Notes under the pieces: generated by a model
What the model saw: only the letters and a program-made list of their open reading frames with translations
Database searches by the model: none
Told to the model about the DNA's origin: nothing
Made by a program: the position numbers and the translations under genes
Assembly: GCA_028714615.1 (NCBI GenBank)
Contig: JAQTMA010000005.1
Location: forward strand, 40,932 to 59,876
Direction: 5' to 3'
DNA from: Anaerolineaceae bacterium
GTDB lineage: Bacteria; Chloroflexota; Anaerolineae; Anaerolineales; Anaerolineaceae
DNA length: 18,945 nucleotides
Shown here: in pieces, positions 6,497-13,741 of the stretch
Numbering within the stretch: the stretch's first letter is position 1
Layout: every line of letters starts with the position of its first letter

Positions 6497-7663
6497 TTAC
6501 TTTACCTGCGGGTTTAGCCAGAGGGCCTGGTTACCATCCGCCGAGCCGTTCGCAACCACGGTGAAGATGAATTGAACCGATTTTCCGGCCAGGCTATTCA
6601 GGTTTAAATTCACTGTGGTGAATTTTCCATCGTAGACTTCCGGCCATTCGCCCAGGCTTTGGACAGGGCCGTTATCGGCGATATATTTCAGAATAAACTT
6701 GACCTTGCAGTTCTTGGCCTCAAAAACGCAGCCGACGACCGTGCTGAAGTGCGCGTTAGCCGGTACCATCATGGGTTCAAAATGGCCGGTGATCTGCCCG
6801 TTATTCCCGGATTGAGGGTTGGTGATTAAGGCAGGTTCGTTTTCCGTGGAGCCGTCTTCCAACCGGGGAGCATCCACCTTGATAACATACCCGTTCGCGT
6901 CGCTCGTCTGGCCAGGGCAGGGAAGGTTTCCCCCATCGCTGCTCCATTGCGCCAGGCAATAGCTATCGATCAAAGAGCTTGGGGAAGTGTTCACCTTGAT
7001 TTCCACCCAGAAGGGCTGATCGGCAGTCGAACCCAGGCCGAAGATGCTCCCGGCTGAATTCCGCAGCTTCCAGTTACCGCGGAAAGTACCTTCCGCACCG
7101 GGTGCTTTGAGATTGAGGGTAATTTTCACTTCCTGCCCTGGAGCGACCGAGCTGTTGGTCACCTGCTGAGACGCAGGACCGCTCATGGCGTCGCCGCTGA
7201 CGAAAACGAGTGCATAGCCATTATTCCAGGTGCAAGACCCGTCATTTCTCAGCGTCCAGGTTTTGGTAAAACTGGCGCCTGGCGTGATTACGGTCCCATC
7301 CGGGATAGTTTCGGACACAAATTTCCCCCGGTCACAGGGAATAGGAGTTGGCGTTGGCGGAATGACCGTTGCGCTTGGACCTGAACTCGCCTGAGGAGTG
7401 ACAGTCACAGTTGTTGTAGAACCTGCGGACTGGGTAAGCCCGGAGGTCACCGAGGGCAGGTGAGTGACTGTGATTGCGGAAACAGGGGAGACAACGGTTC
7501 CACCGGCCAATTCGGTGCTGAGGGCCTGGACGGTCAGGGCGGCCGCGGTGTTCACGACTGCTGCGTTGCCTGGCGCGGTGGCGGTAGGGCGAGGCAAGTT
7601 GCAGGCAACCAATAGGATCGAGGTCGACACCAGTAGGCTGATCGAAGCCAGGACCTTACGCAT
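6497..7663 (-). CDS. Lipoprotein with NBR1-type Ig-like domain and C-terminal beta-rich domain (paralog 2)
   Basis: This 388-residue predicted lipoprotein has a signal peptide ending in the lipobox L18-V-A-C21. A Thr/Ser/Pro-rich linker (22-109) is followed by an NBR1-type Ig-like domain at about 110-224 (FVSETIPDGTVITPGASFTK, WTLRNDGSCTW, GNWKLRNSAGSIFGLG). The remaining 160 residues (about 228-388) look like a beta-sandwich, with alternating hydrophobic strands ending in VQFIFTVVANGSADGNQALW, and several Cys. I do not recognise this last domain; the pattern is reminiscent of carbohydrate-binding folds, but that is only an impression. C110 and C144 could form a disulfide in the Ig domain. 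ATG 7663 follows GGAGG at 5-base spacing. The linker start resembles that of the downstream paralog, suggesting a tandem duplication with later loss or gain of the C-terminal domain. Confidence 0.88.
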   Translation of the reverse strand: MRKVLASISLLVSTSILLVACNLPRPTATAPGNAAVVNTAAALTVQALSTELAGGTVVSPVSAITVTHLPSVTSGLTQSAGSTTTVTVTPQASSGPSATVIPPTPTPIPCDRGKFVSETIPDGTVITPGASFTKTWTLRNDGSCTWNNGYALVFVSGDAMSGPASQQVTNSSVAPGQEVKITLNLKAPGAEGTFRGNWKLRNSAGSIFGLGSTADQPFWVEIKVNTSPSSLIDSYCLAQWSSDGGNLPCPGQTSDANGYVIKVDAPRLEDGSTENEPALITNPQSGNNGQITGHFEPMMVPANAHFSTVVGCVFEAKNCKVKFILKYIADNGPVQSLGEWPEVYDGKFTTVNLNLNSLAGKSVQFIFTVVANGSADGNQALWLNPQVK

Positions 7664-7769
7664 AGAATCCTCCCGAGTTTATCTGCGAATGGCTTGATCC
7701 ACTTAATTCGTTATGGGTCATTCGATAGACGCAAATCAGCCCGCGATGGTTCCCTGATCCGTGCTGCGA
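7664..7769. other. Intergenic region between ABC-2 permease and lipoprotein 2
   Basis: This 106-base gap holds a TTTATCTGCGAAT sequence (7678-7690) that matches the repeat arms at 4461 in 12 of 13 positions. Close to the permease stop, an imperfect minus-strand hairpin can be drawn from ATCAG / CTGAT arms. I see no convincing promoter with both -35 and -10 elements and no T-run terminator, so whether lipoprotein 2 belongs to the upstream operon stays open. Confidence 0.4.
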
Positions 7770-9005
7770 TTAACTACCCTTACCGGCCAGGGCAAGGACA
7801 AAATTTCGCAAGCTGAAGCTATTTCCGGTAAGCAAGGTCTGGGCACGAAACATACCGGCAACCGCCCGGATAGTGAGCAAAGCTGTGAACGCCAGAATGG
7901 CTGCTGAGAGCAGGATTTGCCAGACCGGTACTGTTCCGGCAGCCAGGCGGGTCATCATTGCCACGGGAGAGGTGAGGGGGAATAGGCTCAACCCGACCGC
8001 CAGGCCGCCGTTACTATCGTTAACCAGGGTATTCATGAACATTAATGGGACGATGAGGGGGATGATCATCACCGTGGTGGCTTGCGAAGCTTCCCGCAGA
8101 TTCGGAACAAGCGCCCCTACCCCCGCCATCAAGCCGGCATAGACCCCATATCCGAGAATAAAGAACAGCCCACCCCACACCAGAATGGAGGTCGGCAACT
8201 GGAACCCGGGAGGCAAGCTGAGGGTGCTCCCATTGGTGCGCATCAGCAGCAATCCGGCCCCCGACCAGATCACGGTTTGCAGCAACCCCGCAATACCCAA
8301 AGCGATGATTTTCCCGGTTAACATCTGGATCGGCCTCACCGAAACCAGGAGGATCTCCATGACCCGGTTCTGTTTCTCAGAGGTAACGCTGTTCAACATC
8401 AGACCTGAGGCTGTCAGGATGACGATGTAAAATATCATGGTGACGATGTATGGTACGAAGAACGTCAGCATGCTGTTGGGGTCGCGCTCGGGGGTCGGCG
8501 CCAGGCTTACGGTTTTTAAGATGAGGGGATTGTTCAACTGTTGGGTGAGTTTTTCATTCTGGCCCAACAAGTTGTACTGTAGCACGAATTGGAAATTTCC
8601 AGACTGACCCATCCCGGAAAACGGGTTGAAATCCGTCCGGATGTAGGTGATTTTGCCGGTCACAAGGTAATCTGCCGGGACAAGGTAATATCCGCCGATT
8701 TTGCCACTGGCCAGGTCAGCGCGCGCTTGATCGACAGAGGGATAGGCGATGAACCGGCCGGCGGGCGCTGATTCGGGCAACTTTTTGATCAAGCCACTTT
8801 GGTCAACATAGCCCTCATGGGTTGGTGCGTTCGTGGGACCGCTGAAGATCTGCCCGACCGCCTGAGCGTTCTCCTTGCCGATCGAATTGAGAATGGTAAT
8901 GATCACAAAAGGTACCAGGGGCACCAGGATCAAGGTCAGAATGAAGGAGCGGCGGGATACCACTGTAATCAGTTCGTTTTTGAGGATAAGCAATATTTTG
9001 GTCAT
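7770..9005 (-). CDS. ABC-2 type transporter permease (NatB-like)
   Basis: This 411-residue inner-membrane subunit of an ABC exporter belongs to the ABC2_membrane_3/NatB group. Its layout is typical: TM1 at about 18-41, a large extracytoplasmic domain (about 42-180), then about five membrane segments to the C-terminus. The coupling region after TM2 shows EKQNRVMEILLVSVRPIQML (210-229) followed by TGKI, the family hallmark. Substrate is unknown; relatives export Na+, lipids or peptides. An in-frame upstream start would add 43 residues overlapping the previous gene; ATG 9005 is preferred because GGGGAG (9014-9019) lies 8 bases upstream and MTKILLILKNEL is the normal N-terminus. It starts 17 bases after the stop of a paralogous permease, and both share GYVDQSGL in the outer domain (66-72 here), so they probably form a heterodimer with the adjacent ATPase. 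Confidence 0.92.
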   Translation of the reverse strand: MTKILLILKNELITVVSRRSFILTLILVPLVPFVIITILNSIGKENAQAVGQIFSGPTNAPTHEGYVDQSGLIKKLPESAPAGRFIAYPSVDQARADLASGKIGGYYLVPADYLVTGKITYIRTDFNPFSGMGQSGNFQFVLQYNLLGQNEKLTQQLNNPLILKTVSLAPTPERDPNSMLTFFVPYIVTMIFYIVILTASGLMLNSVTSEKQNRVMEILLVSVRPIQMLTGKIIALGIAGLLQTVIWSGAGLLLMRTNGSTLSLPPGFQLPTSILVWGGLFFILGYGVYAGLMAGVGALVPNLREASQATTVMIIPLIVPLMFMNTLVNDSNGGLAVGLSLFPLTSPVAMMTRLAAGTVPVWQILLSAAILAFTALLTIRAVAGMFRAQTLLTGNSFSLRNFVLALAGKGS

Positions 9006-9019
9006 AAAATCATCTCCCC
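9006..9019 (-). promoter_or_regulatory. Ribosome binding site fixing the start of the second ABC-2 permease
   Basis: GGGGAG (complement of 9014-9019) stands 8 bases before ATG 9005. It lies in the short gap between the two permease genes and decides against the longer reading frame that begins inside the upstream gene. Confidence 0.7.
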
Positions 9020-9022
9020 TGT

Positions 9023-10225
9023 TCAAGCGGCCCGGCTGAAGATCTGCCGCCAGGAGAGACGCTTGCCATAACTCAGCATCCCCAGGCGGAAGGTGCGGGC
9101 TGCCAGCCAAATGGCCGCTGCTGCGCACACCCACAACACCAACAAGTTGGCTACCAATTGCAAGGTAGGGATTTGCGTAAACCCGGCGCGCAGGCTGATG
9201 GTTACCGGAGCAGTGAGCGGGAAGAAGCTCATCCCAAGCGCCAGTGGACTGTTGGGATGGGTCATCAAGACGGATGCCAACCAGTAAGGTGCGACGACCG
9301 GGAGGGTGAACAGTCCGGTGATGGATTGAGCTTCGCGCGATTCGGTGACCGAGGCGCCGATCGCAGCCATCAAAGACCCGATCAAGATGAAAGATGGGAT
9401 GGCAGTCACGACCATGATCAACACATAGCTCGGATCAACTTTGAAGTTGGCTAACCAATCCACTTGCGATTTGCCGATCCATATCCCAAGCGCCACGAAA
9501 ACGATCCACACCATCATCTGTGTCAAACCGACACCGATGTTGCCAAGGATCTTTCCCGCCATCAACTGTTCCGGTGAAACGGAAGTGATGACGATCTCCA
9601 TGGTGCGGTTTTCTTTTTCTTCGACGACGGCCTGGAGCAGATAGCCGCCACTGGTCAGGATCACAATCATTACCAAGATTCCTGCGAAGAAGGGCAATAA
9701 GAGGGTGGCAATATCCTGGCCGCTGACCTGCCGGCTGCCATCCAGGGTTTGGATGACCACTTCATCGCCCTTTGCAATGCGATTGATGATCTCTGGCGGC
9801 TGAGAAGCCAGCAGGTTGGTACGCAGGAACGCCACAAACTGGCGCTGGATGCTCTCGGCTGGTTGTTTGAGGTAATACAACTCGGCGTGAGAAGTTTCCA
9901 TGTAATTTGCATCGAGGACGTAGTATCCCTGGATTTGGCCGGCATCGAGGGCTTTGCGGGCATCGGTCTCATTGGCTATTGGAATGAAGTCGACCGGTTT
10001 GTCGAAAATGCTGGATTCTACGGGCGCTGCTAGAGGATGCGCCAATAATCCCGATTGGTCGACATATCCAAGCGGCTTGTAATCTGTCCCGAGGATGGCG
10101 GAAAAAATTGCGATCCCCAGCACCACGGCGATGATCAGGGGCATGCTCACCAGTGCAAAAATAAACCGTTTACGGAAGACATGTCGCCGATATTCGTATG
10201 CGAATACCTGCCATATTTTCTTCAT
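9023..10225 (-). CDS. ABC-2 type transporter permease (NatB-like), first of pair
   Basis: This 400-residue membrane subunit of the same ABC exporter has TM1 at about 21-45 after a basic N-terminus (EYRRHVFRKRF) and an extracytoplasmic domain at about 46-173 that begins with PLGYVDQSGLL. TM2 is followed by the family motif EEKENRTMEIVITSVSPEQL (202-221) and MAGKIL, and about four more membrane segments follow. Its ATG overlaps the TGA of the ATPase gene as ATGA, so translation is very likely coupled. It is paralogous to the permease downstream: the same fold, the same GYVDQSG motif and similar GQIQGYYVLDANY / GKIGGYYLVPADY segments. Together with the ATPase this makes a three-gene ABC exporter resembling NatAB. 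The substrate cannot be told from sequence. Confidence 0.93.
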   Translation of the reverse strand: MKKIWQVFAYEYRRHVFRKRFIFALVSMPLIIAVVLGIAIFSAILGTDYKPLGYVDQSGLLAHPLAAPVESSIFDKPVDFIPIANETDARKALDAGQIQGYYVLDANYMETSHAELYYLKQPAESIQRQFVAFLRTNLLASQPPEIINRIAKGDEVVIQTLDGSRQVSGQDIATLLLPFFAGILVMIVILTSGGYLLQAVVEEKENRTMEIVITSVSPEQLMAGKILGNIGVGLTQMMVWIVFVALGIWIGKSQVDWLANFKVDPSYVLIMVVTAIPSFILIGSLMAAIGASVTESREAQSITGLFTLPVVAPYWLASVLMTHPNSPLALGMSFFPLTAPVTISLRAGFTQIPTLQLVANLLVLWVCAAAAIWLAARTFRLGMLSYGKRLSWRQIFSRAA

Positions 10226-11139
10226 ACGGCCTGTCCCTCTCCATGCTCATTGGTAGATACGACCTTGATAAAGATCTCATCCAGGGTAGGGACTGCAATC
10301 TCGAACGATTCCAATCCAACACCTTGCTCAACCAGTGAACGGAGAACTCCCTGAGGGGTAGCGCCGGCAGTGAGCGATAAGCGCGTGGCGCTGTTGTGCG
10401 TGGATATGCGCTCGACCCCCGGGATGATTGCAGGAAGCTGGCTGGTAGCCCGCACCAGCAGGTCTTTGGCAGCGAATTGGTGACGGATCTCCTCCAGGCC
10501 ACCGTATAGGACGGCTTTCCCGTGGTCGATGAGTACCAGGCGATCACACATTTCTTCCACCTGATGCATCTGGTGGGTGCACATCACGAGGGTCACCCCC
10601 TGGCTGCGTTGTTCGATTAACAGGTCTTTCACCATTTGGGTATTGACCGGGTCGAGGGCCGAAAAGGGCTCGTCGATGATGACGAGATCGGGTTGGTGGG
10701 CCAGGGTAACGATCAATTGGGCTTTTTGCTGCATGCCTTTGCTTAACTCTTTGAGTTTCTTCTGGCGGTAAGAAGCCAGATCAAAGCGTTCCAGGTAGGC
10801 CACAACCCGCCGCCGCGCCTCGGCAGTGGGGAGACCCTTTAAGGTAACCAGGTAAGTCAGGCAGCGTTCCAGTGGAATATCCTGGTATAAACCGCGTTCT
10901 TCCGGCATATACCCGATGCGATTCTTCTTTTCCTCATCGATCGGACCGCCCAGGATGGCGACGGTACCGCTATCAGCCTTGAAGATATCCAGAATAATCC
11001 GGATAGTAGTCGTTTTCCCGGCGCCGTTCGGGCCGAGTAGTCCAAAGATTTCTCCTTTTTCAACCTGGAAGGAGACATCATCGACGGCGCGCATCGCGCC
11101 GAATGATTTGGTGACGTGAGCGATTTCCAAAGCGGCCAT
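10222..11139 (-). CDS. ABC transporter ATP-binding protein (NatA-like)
   Basis: This 305-residue cytoplasmic ATPase would power the exporter formed with the two ABC-2 permeases downstream. Seen: Walker A GPNGAGKTT (36-44), signature LSKGMQQK (132-139), Walker B LVIIDEP (152-158), and the H-loop His 189 in CTHQMHQVEE. Where the Q-loop Gln usually stands the protein has YMPEERGLY (78-86), a variant typical of NatA-type ATPases. A C-terminal extension (about 215-305), as in the DUF4162-type tail, ends with VPTLDEIFIKVV. ATG 11139 follows AAAGGA at 9 bases. The gene begins 13 bases after the stop of the nucleoside-type permease, with no promoter or terminator visible in between, and ends in a 4-base overlap with the first ABC-2 permease. 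Confidence 0.95.
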   Translation of the reverse strand: MAALEIAHVTKSFGAMRAVDDVSFQVEKGEIFGLLGPNGAGKTTTIRIILDIFKADSGTVAILGGPIDEEKKNRIGYMPEERGLYQDIPLERCLTYLVTLKGLPTAEARRRVVAYLERFDLASYRQKKLKELSKGMQQKAQLIVTLAHQPDLVIIDEPFSALDPVNTQMVKDLLIEQRSQGVTLVMCTHQMHQVEEMCDRLVLIDHGKAVLYGGLEEIRHQFAAKDLLVRATSQLPAIIPGVERISTHNSATRLSLTAGATPQGVLRSLVEQGVGLESFEIAVPTLDEIFIKVVSTNEHGEGQAV

Positions 11140-11152
11140 AACTTACAATCCT

Positions 11153-12430
11153 TTATTCTTTTTCGTAAGGCACACCATCAGCGGCAGGAGCCCGGCTTTT
11201 ACCGACGACGCCAGCCAGAACCACCATGGTGGTGAGATAAGGCAACATCCCCATGAAATCCGGTGGGATGGAACTGCCTAAAATACTCAGCTTGGTTGCG
11301 ACGGAATCGGCAAATCCAAAGAGCAACCCGGCGCCTAGAGCGCCGAAAGGCATCCAGTTTCCGAAGATCATGGCTGCCAGGGCAATGAAACCGCGGCCGG
11401 CGGTCATGGATTCGTTAAAACGCCCAACACCTCCCAATGTGAAATATGCGCCTGCAAACCCCGCCATCATGCCGCCGAGCTGGACGGCCATGTAGCGCGT
11501 TTTGAAGACACTGATTCCCAGGGTATCTGCGGCTTTCGGGTGTTCTCCAACCGCGCGCAGCCGCAGCCCCCAACGGGTCGAGAAAAGGGCGATTTGGATC
11601 ACGATCAGGAAAACGAACATTGCGTATAGGAATGGATTGGCGTTGAAGAAGATCGGTCCAACCAGCGGTATTTTCGCCAACCCGGGAATGGGTACATTCA
11701 AGAATAAGGGAGGGTTATTCAGATTTTGGTATTGATTCAGAAACTTCTGGGCCATATAGGTCGTAAAACCTGCCGCAAAAATATTGATCACTGTCCCAGA
11801 AATGATCTGATTGACTTTGTATTGGATAGAGAGCACGGCCAGGAAACCGCCCATAATTAGCCCAATCAGGATGGCTGCCAGAAGGCCAAACCAGGCATTA
11901 TGGGTCAGGCTACCGACGACCGCACCGGTGAAAGCGCCCATTAACATCATGCCTTCGATGGCAATATTGGTGACCCCAGAGCGCTCACACAATATTCCCG
12001 ACAATGCGCCCAGCGTGAGGGGAACCGCCCTGGAAACAGCGTTGGATAACATCCCCGCCAGGTTCAGACTGCCCCCAGCAGCCGACCAGGTGAGGAACCC
12101 GAACACGAAGAAGGCTGCCACGATCCCTAGCACCCAATTTGTCGCCTTACCAAATCCGCGGATGGTTTGGAGGACCCCTAATAGAAAACCGAGGGCGGCC
12201 AATAAGTACAAGGTGATCTGGGAGGGGATGACCCAATCACCCATGAAACCTTCGGATACACCCCCCGGGGTCATCACGAAGGTGGTGATTTTTTCCGGAG
12301 TGATGTTCAATGCAAACAGGAAGAAAAGGCTGATGGAGATGATCAGGAAGACGACCCCCATTACGCGCTGGCGTGTCGCCGAGACCTTAACAAAATGCTG
12401 CTGTACAACGCCCGAAGAAGTATGCGCCAT
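11153..12430 (-). CDS. Nucleoside-type ABC importer permease 2 (YufQ/BmpC-like, BPD_transp_2)
   Basis: This 425-residue membrane subunit belongs to the BMP-dependent nucleoside ABC importer. The permease core, from about residue 122 on, contains the family signature ERSGVTNIAIEGMMLMGAF (149-167) and the loop LRAVGEHPKAADTLGIS that contacts the ATPase in related systems. Members of this group are usually about 300-320 residues; here an N-terminal extension carries about three extra membrane segments (about 22-42, 69-90 and 97-115). Its ATG shares one base with the stop of permease 1 (TAATG), so the pair is translationally coupled, as expected for a heterodimeric channel. The product is in the cytoplasmic membrane. 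Nucleosides are the expected substrate from family knowledge; the exact specificity is not shown. Confidence 0.93.
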   Translation of the reverse strand: MAHTSSGVVQQHFVKVSATRQRVMGVVFLIISISLFFLFALNITPEKITTFVMTPGGVSEGFMGDWVIPSQITLYLLAALGFLLGVLQTIRGFGKATNWVLGIVAAFFVFGFLTWSAAGGSLNLAGMLSNAVSRAVPLTLGALSGILCERSGVTNIAIEGMMLMGAFTGAVVGSLTHNAWFGLLAAILIGLIMGGFLAVLSIQYKVNQIISGTVINIFAAGFTTYMAQKFLNQYQNLNNPPLFLNVPIPGLAKIPLVGPIFFNANPFLYAMFVFLIVIQIALFSTRWGLRLRAVGEHPKAADTLGISVFKTRYMAVQLGGMMAGFAGAYFTLGGVGRFNESMTAGRGFIALAAMIFGNWMPFGALGAGLLFGFADSVATKLSILGSSIPPDFMGMLPYLTTMVVLAGVVGKSRAPAADGVPYEKE

Positions 12431-13728
12431 TATTTTTTACCTCCACCCCAGCCGGTGACAAAGACGCCTTCAACCGTCGCTTTCTGGACTTTCACACGGT
12501 AAATTGCCCGAATGATGGCCGGCGCGGCAATGAAGATAATGATGAGAGCCTGAAGGATGGAAATGATATCTACCGGCACGCTGGCCACAACCTGCATGCG
12601 GGTGGCGCCATTGCGCAGGAAACCGAACAAGAGCGAAGAAAACACAACCCCTAGCGGGTGGCTGTTTCCGAGCAACGCCAGGGCGATGCTATCAAAGCCG
12701 ACCCCTGATGAGAGCTGGGCGACCATATTATGGGAGATGCCGAGAACGGTATTCGCTCCAGCCAGGCCGGCGAGCCCGCCTGAGAGCGTCATCGATAGGA
12801 TAATGGAGCGCGATATGTTCATGCCGGCATAACGGCCTGCGCTCGGATTCGCTCCCACCGTGCGCAAAGTGTATCCCCAGGTAGTGCGGAAAAGGAACCA
12901 CCAGACCAGCCAGGCTACACCCAGGGCAACGAAAAATCCCAGGTGGAAGCGGATCGGTGAGGCAAAAAAGCGAGGTAGCTCAGCCGATTTCTGGATGAAT
13001 GGGCTAATCGGCATCCCTCCTGAATCGGAGCGCTGCAAGGGGCCAGATAAAAAGTAATGCACCAGGAATGGCGAGGCAATCCAGTTAAGCATGATCGTGT
13101 TGATCACCTCGTGGCCGCCCGTTTTCGCCTTTAGCCAACCGGGGATGAAGGCCCAAATGCCGCCGCCTACCGCCCCGGCCAGTAACGCCAGGGGGATGTG
13201 GATGAGGGCTGGCAGCCCTTTGAGGGTATAGCCGATATAGGTTGCTGCGATGCCGCCCATCAGCAATTGGCCTTCTGCGCCGATATTAAACACCCCAGCC
13301 CGAAAACCGAGGGCAACTGCCAGCCCGGCAAAGATATAGGGTGTCGCCACTACCAGACTCTCGAGGATTGGGTAGAATGCCAGACGCATCTCCTCGGGTG
13401 TTCCACCGTTGAGGGCGGCAACCATCCTGGCCGGATCTCCGAAAGCGCCGACAAACAGCGCCGCATATGCCGTGATGACATCATTCCATGCGGCTACCAG
13501 GCCGGCTCCAAAAGACTGGCCAAAAGCAGCATATACGTCTTCGCTGGTAAAGATGATTAATAACGCCCCGATGATCAATCCGCTGATGACGGCCAGGACA
13601 GGGATCAGCAGGCTTTGCCCAACCTTGCCCAGTCGGGATTTTTTCAGCTCGGGATGTTTGGTCAGCTCTTCAAGGACAGTCTTGCCAAAATCAGGCTTGG
13701 GCGATTTATCTTCTGGTTTGTTATCCAA
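12430..13728 (-). CDS. Nucleoside-type ABC importer permease 1 (YufP/BmpB-like, BPD_transp_2)
   Basis: This 432-residue partner permease of the BMP-dependent importer has a charged cytoplasmic N-terminus (1-35) rich in Lys and Glu. TM1 lies at about 40-60, a soluble segment follows (about 62-118), and then the core carries GFRAGVFNIGAEGQLLMGGI (141-160), the hallmark of this branch. The ATPase-contact loop LRTVGANPSAGRYAGMNIS is also present. The start is TTG 13728, with GGGAG 7 bases upstream, and it begins 13 bases after the stop of the ATPase gene. The stop overlaps the start of permease 2 by one base. Gene order ATPase, permease 1, permease 2 matches the YufOPQ arrangement known from Bacillus, so the assignment rests on both sequence and context. 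Confidence 0.93.
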   Translation of the reverse strand: MDNKPEDKSPKPDFGKTVLEELTKHPELKKSRLGKVGQSLLIPVLAVISGLIIGALLIIFTSEDVYAAFGQSFGAGLVAAWNDVITAYAALFVGAFGDPARMVAALNGGTPEEMRLAFYPILESLVVATPYIFAGLAVALGFRAGVFNIGAEGQLLMGGIAATYIGYTLKGLPALIHIPLALLAGAVGGGIWAFIPGWLKAKTGGHEVINTIMLNWIASPFLVHYFLSGPLQRSDSGGMPISPFIQKSAELPRFFASPIRFHLGFFVALGVAWLVWWFLFRTTWGYTLRTVGANPSAGRYAGMNISRSIILSMTLSGGLAGLAGANTVLGISHNMVAQLSSGVGFDSIALALLGNSHPLGVVFSSLLFGFLRNGATRMQVVASVPVDIISILQALIIIFIAAPAIIRAIYRVKVQKATVEGVFVTGWGGGKK

Positions 13729-13741
13729 GGGAAAGCTCCCG

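Noticed and set aside
11811..12458. 215-residue plus-strand open frame
   Set aside because: It lies wholly opposite the two importer permeases, which have clear family motifs; it is basic and low in normal hydrophobic pattern and has no ribosome site.
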